NCBI GenBank assembly: GCA_964250265.1
Contig: CAXUFG010000001.1
Span: forward strand, 1-64,000
Source of the DNA: GCA-003244245 sp964250265
GTDB taxonomy: Bacteria; Actinomycetota; Actinomycetes; Mycobacteriales; Pseudonocardiaceae
DNA: 64,000 nt
Direction: 5' to 3'
Made by a program: the position numbers and the translations under genes. The notes below the pieces were generated by a model. That model worked only from the letters and a program-made list of their open reading frames with translations, ran no database searches and was not told where the DNA came from. Positions 60,695 through 64,000 of the stretch are shown here, in pieces (position 1 is the stretch's first letter; every line of letters starts with the position of its first letter).

Positions 60695-61381
60695 GTGACC
60701 ATCGCTACCCAGTCGTGCCGGGCCGCCCTGACGCCGGTCGAGGTCCGCCACTTCGACGCCATCGACTACAACTGTGCCTGGGCGCTGCAACGGGAGCTGG
60801 CTGCGGCCCGCGCGGAGGGCACCGGTCCCGACGTGCTGCTGCTGCTCGAGCACCCCTCGGTGTACACCGCGGGCCGGCGGACCACACCGCAAGAGCGACC
60901 CGACGACGGCACACCGGTGATCGACGTCGACCGCGGTGGAAAGATCACCTGGCACGGGCCGGGCCAGCTCGTCGGCTATCCCGTCATCTCGCTGGCCGAG
61001 CCGGTCGACGTCATCGACTATGTGCGGCGCCTGGAGCAGGCGCTGATCGCTGTCTGTACCGGTCTGGGACTGGACCCCGGCCGGATCGAGGGGCGGTCTG
61101 GGGTGTGGCTGGCCGCCGACTCCGCTACCGGCCGTCCCGAGCGCAAGATCGCTGCGATCGGAGTCAGGGTCAGCCGTGGGGTAACCATGCATGGGTTCGC
61201 GTTGAACTGCGAGCCGGATCTGTCCGCGTTCGACCGCATCGTGCCCTGCGGCATCGCCGATGCCGGCGTGACGTCGTTGAGCGCCGAGCTGGGCGCTCCG
61301 GTGTCCGTAGCTCGGGCGAGGCCCGTGGTGCAGCGCGCTGTACTCGATGCTCTCGACGGCGCCCTGCCGGTGCGCGCATGA
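60695..61381 (+). CDS. lipB: Octanoyltransferase LipB
   Basis: A 228-aa enzyme that moves octanoate from acyl carrier protein to lipoyl domains. LLLLEHPSVYTAGRRT, TWHGPGQLVGYPVISL, the catalytic lysine in ERKIAAIGVRVSRG and the catalytic cysteine in VPCGIADAGVTS are present. GTG 60695 lies in the context CGCTCGTGACCATCG, nearly repeated at the lipA start. It overlaps the downstream SDR gene by four bases. Confidence 0.95.
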   Translation: MTIATQSCRAALTPVEVRHFDAIDYNCAWALQRELAAARAEGTGPDVLLLLEHPSVYTAGRRTTPQERPDDGTPVIDVDRGGKITWHGPGQLVGYPVISLAEPVDVIDYVRRLEQALIAVCTGLGLDPGRIEGRSGVWLAADSATGRPERKIAAIGVRVSRGVTMHGFALNCEPDLSAFDRIVPCGIADAGVTSLSAELGAPVSVARARPVVQRAVLDALDGALPVRA

Positions 61382-62307
61382 CCGGATGGACCGAGGCCGA
61401 CATCCCGGATCAAGCCGGGCGCACGGTGCTCGTTACCGGGGCCAACTCCGGATTGGGTCTGCAGACCGTCAGAATGCTTGCCGCGCGCGGCGCGGCTGTG
61501 TTGCTGGCCTGCCGCGATCCGCATCGCGGGCAGGCCGCATTCGACCGGGTGCGGGCAGGGACCGGAGGATCGGACGCCACGCTCGTGCAGCTCGACCTGG
61601 CTGATCTCAGCTCGGTGCACAAAGCCGCTGACGAGGTGCGAGCGATCACCAGGGATCGGCTGGACGTGCTGGTGAACAACGCCGGCGTGATGGCGGCTCC
61701 ACCCCGGCGCACGGTCGATGGATTCGAGCTGCAGATCGGCACCAACCACCTCGGTCACGCCGCATTGACCTGGCTGCTGGCTCCTGCGCTGCTACCTGGC
61801 GCTCGCGTGGTCACGGTGTCCAGCCTTGCGCACCGCGGCGGTGGGCTCGACGTCGAGGATCTGAACTTCGAACGACGGCCCTACCGTCCTGTCACCGCAT
61901 ACGGCGCCTCAAAACTGGCGAATCTCCTGTTCACCTTCGAACTGGACCGGCGGGCCCGGGCTGCCGGGCGGAAGCTCGTGGCCGTCGCTGCCCATCCAGG
62001 TCTTACCGATACCGAACTGGTGGCCAACACCACTCGGATGCTCGCGCCGGGGCCGTTTGTGCAGCTCGCGAGATGGGGCAGCAAGCTGATCACCCAAGGT
62101 GTCGGAGCCGGGGCATTGCCGCAGCTCTACGCCATCACCGCGGCTGATGTCCACGGCGGGGAGTACTTCGGTCCAACCTCTCTGGGGGAGACCCGCGGCG
62201 CTCCCGGGCGAGTGACGCCGAGCCTCGCTGCCTGTGATGAGCCCACCGCCCGGATGCTCTGGGAACGCACGGCCGAGCTCACCGGTGTGCCGCCGGATCC
62301 TGCGTAG
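61378..62307 (+). CDS. SDR-family oxidoreductase between lipB and lipA
   Basis: A 309-aa classical/atypical SDR of the retinol-dehydrogenase-like group. TVLVTGANSGLGLQTVRML (NADP site, residues 16-34), VLVNNAGVMAAP, VSSLAHRG and the catalytic YGASKLANLLF (Tyr-x3-Lys) are present. ATG 61378 overlaps the lipB stop (ATGA) and the gene ends ten bases before lipA, so it is translated from the lipBA transcript. In M. tuberculosis lipB and lipA are adjacent; this gene is an insertion or a local partner. Substrate unknown. Confidence 0.87.
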   Translation: MTGWTEADIPDQAGRTVLVTGANSGLGLQTVRMLAARGAAVLLACRDPHRGQAAFDRVRAGTGGSDATLVQLDLADLSSVHKAADEVRAITRDRLDVLVNNAGVMAAPPRRTVDGFELQIGTNHLGHAALTWLLAPALLPGARVVTVSSLAHRGGGLDVEDLNFERRPYRPVTAYGASKLANLLFTFELDRRARAAGRKLVAVAAHPGLTDTELVANTTRMLAPGPFVQLARWGSKLITQGVGAGALPQLYAITAADVHGGEYFGPTSLGETRGAPGRVTPSLAACDEPTARMLWERTAELTGVPPDPA

Positions 62308-62317
62308 GGTGGCGCTC

Positions 62318-63334
62318 GTGACCATCGCGCGCTCCGGAGCTGATCCAGGCGACCGCCGGCTGCTGCGGCTGGAGGTCCGCAACAGCCAAACCCCGATCGA
62401 GCGCAAACCGCCGTGGATCCGGACGAGAGCCACGATGGGCCCATCGTTTCGGGAGTTGAAGAACCTGGTGCGCCAGGAGGGGCTGCACACCGTGTGCGAG
62501 GCGGCCGGGTGCCCCAACATCTACGAGTGTTGGGAGGACCGGGAGGCCACCTTTCTCATCGGGGGCGATCAGTGCACCCGGCGCTGCGACTTCTGCCAGA
62601 TCGACACCGGTCGCCCCGCCCCATTGGATCGCGACGAGCCGCGGCGGGTCGCCGAGTCGGTGCGGGCGATGGGACTGCGCTACTCGACGGTCACCGGGGT
62701 CGCCCGTGATGACCTCCCCGACGGTGGCGCCTGGCTGTACGCCGAGACCGTCCGGCAGATCCACGCGCTCAACCCCGGTACCGGAGTGGAGCTACTCATC
62801 CCGGATTTCAACGCCCGTCCCGATCAGCTTGCCGAGGTGTTCGACGCCGCACCCGAGGTACTGGCGCACAATCTGGAGACGGTGCCACGGATTTTCAAGC
62901 AGATCCGACCGGCGTTCCGATACGAGCGATCGCTGGATGCGCTGCGGGCGGCCCGTGACGCGGGGCTGGTCACGAAGTCCAATCTGATTCTGGGCCTAGG
63001 TGAGCAGCCCGACGAGGTCACCGACGCGATGGCCGATCTGCACGCCGCGGGATGCGAGCTGCTCACCCTCACCCAGTACCTACGCCCCTCGCCGCGCCAC
63101 CACCCGGTCGCGCGGTGGGTCCACCCGGAGGAGTTCGTCGAGCATGCCCGCACCGCCGAGCTGATGGGTTTCGCCGCAGTGATGGCCGGGCCGCTGGTCC
63201 GATCGTCCTACCGGGCTGGGCGGCTGTATGCCCAGGCACTCGCGCATCGCGGCGATCGGGTACCCGGACACCTCGCGCATCTAACCGCGTCCGGGCCGGC
63301 CGCGCAGGAGGCGGCCCACCTGCTGGCCCACTGA
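62318..63334 (+). CDS. lipA: Lipoyl synthase LipA
   Basis: A 338-aa radical-SAM enzyme inserting two sulfurs into octanoyl groups. The auxiliary cluster motif is CEAAGCPNIYEC; the radical-SAM cluster motif is CTRRCDFC. GTG 62318 (VTIARSG) is chosen as the family starts with a short tail before RLEVRNSQTPIERKP; GTG 62309 would add three residues. It follows the SDR gene by ten bases. Confidence 0.95.
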   Translation: MTIARSGADPGDRRLLRLEVRNSQTPIERKPPWIRTRATMGPSFRELKNLVRQEGLHTVCEAAGCPNIYECWEDREATFLIGGDQCTRRCDFCQIDTGRPAPLDRDEPRRVAESVRAMGLRYSTVTGVARDDLPDGGAWLYAETVRQIHALNPGTGVELLIPDFNARPDQLAEVFDAAPEVLAHNLETVPRIFKQIRPAFRYERSLDALRAARDAGLVTKSNLILGLGEQPDEVTDAMADLHAAGCELLTLTQYLRPSPRHHPVARWVHPEEFVEHARTAELMGFAAVMAGPLVRSSYRAGRLYAQALAHRGDRVPGHLAHLTASGPAAQEAAHLLAH

Positions 63335-63406
63335 GGTGTGGCCCGCTGAGGTAATTGCCTGACCAGGGCAGTCGTCAACCCGTGGTCCGCAAGTATCCTG
63401 TGAGTC

Positions 63407-64000
63407 ATGCCCGCCAAACCGGCCCCCAAACCTGCCTCTGGGAAGAATGACAAAGCGGCGGCGAAGGCCGCCAAGCAGGAGCGCCGCGCCGCGGCCAAAC
63501 AGCGCAGGGCGCAGGTGCTGCAAGCCTTCAATATCCAGCGCCGCGAGGACAAGGCCCTGCTGCCGTTGATGATCGGCGCGGTGCTGGTCGTGACCGCGGT
63601 GGTATTCGGATTGGGTTTCCTGCTCGGCCAGCAATGGTTAGCACTGCCGCTGGGTCTCACGCTGGGCGTACTCGGCGCAATACTGCTCTTCGGTCGGCGG
63701 GTCCAGCGTAATGTCTTCGCCAAAGCCGAGGGCCAGCCCGGTGCTGCGGCATGGGCGTTGGAGAACCTGCGCGGCGGCTGGAAGGTGACGCCCGCAGTCG
63801 CGGGCACCACGCAACTGGATGCCGTGCACCGCGTCATTGGACGTCCCGGAGTTGTGTTGGTCGCAGAGGGAGCTCCGCACCGGCTCAAGCCGCTACTGGC
63901 CCAGGAGAAGAAGCGGGTATCCCGGCTGATCGGTGACACCCCGATCTACGACATCACGGTGGGCAACGGCGAGGGCCAGGTGCCGCTGGCCAAACTCCCC
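63407..64000 (+). CDS. DUF4191 membrane protein (cut by the window end)
   Basis: The first 198 codons of a DUF4191 protein, matching Rv2219 downstream of lipA. ATG 63407 begins MPAKPAPKPASGKNDK; residues 15-45 are very basic and alanine-rich, followed by two membrane helices (PLMIGAVLVVTAVVFGLGFL and ALPLGLTLGVLGAILLF), then RRVQRNVFAKAEGQPGAA and GRPGVVLVAEGAP. No stop occurs before the window ends. Function unknown. Confidence 0.85.
   Translation, partial: MPAKPAPKPASGKNDKAAAKAAKQERRAAAKQRRAQVLQAFNIQRREDKALLPLMIGAVLVVTAVVFGLGFLLGQQWLALPLGLTLGVLGAILLFGRRVQRNVFAKAEGQPGAAAWALENLRGGWKVTPAVAGTTQLDAVHRVIGRPGVVLVAEGAPHRLKPLLAQEKKRVSRLIGDTPIYDITVGNGEGQVPLAKLP

Noticed and set aside
60715..61377. 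In-frame extension of the SDR gene back through lipB
   Set aside because: The translated stretch is an Arg-rich shadow of lipB; ATG 61378 overlapping the lipB stop is the natural start.

Overview
The window is high-G+C actinobacterial DNA (many GTG starts, GGAGG-type ribosome binding sites, dense gene packing). Gene content and order point to the Pseudonocardiaceae or a close relative of the mycolic-acid lineage: UDP-galactopyranose mutase, a PimB'-type mannosyltransferase, a mycothiol-dependent-enzyme-type protein, GarA/FtsR, PknL, and the qcrCAB/ctaCEF arrangement. No species can be named from the sequence alone. No rRNA, tRNA, insertion sequence, prophage or CRISPR array was seen.

Layout. 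(1) 0-14 kb matches the order of Mycobacterium tuberculosis Rv1843c-Rv1822: guaB1, two CNNM/CorC membrane proteins, gcvP, a MerR regulator, a DUF151 nuclease-like protein, ftsR, garA, gcvH and a CDP-alcohol phosphatidyltransferase. A DUF885 lipoprotein and an unusual SLOG-like/Nudix-like fusion are inserted after guaB1. (2) 14-23 kb is a less conserved stretch: glf, a mycothiol-type protein, a methyltransferase, a serine/threonine kinase, a DUF3516 helicase, an orphan DUF742 protein, a thioredoxin-like protein, a nitroreductase and a small MT0933-like protein. (3) 23-64 kb follows the order Rv2175c-Rv2219: Rv2175c-like/pknL, aroG, pfkA, an Rv2179c-type RNase, plsC, a START-like protein, fadD15, pimB, two NlpC/P60 hydrolases, trpD, ctaE-qcrCAB, ctaF-ctaC, asnB, erpA, cobU-cobT-cobS, ilvE, gcvT, pepA, lpdA-sucB, a TIGR01777 protein, lipB-SDR-lipA and a DUF4191 protein cut by the window end.

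How the genes connect. Glycine cleavage (gcvP, gcvH, gcvT), lipoate synthesis (lipB, lipA), dihydrolipoyl dehydrogenase and the E2 of a 2-oxoacid dehydrogenase form one lipoate-centred theme. GarA, the FHA brake on 2-oxoglutarate metabolism, sits in the gcv cluster. The bc1-aa3 genes, cobalamin nucleotide-loop genes, cell-wall hydrolases and PknL are typical core functions.

Most notable: a c-di-AMP (ydaO-type) riboswitch with a duplicated outer-stem strand ahead of only one of two tandem NlpC/P60 genes; a truncated glycine-riboswitch-like leader in front of gcvP; a GarA whose PknG-type threonine is replaced by glutamine; a kinase whose best-placed start codon is ATC; twin head-to-head palindromes between cobS and ilvE that extend the IlvE reading frame; a SLOG/Nudix-like fusion with both catalytic signatures eroded; and a PIN-domain (VapC-like) gene remnant.
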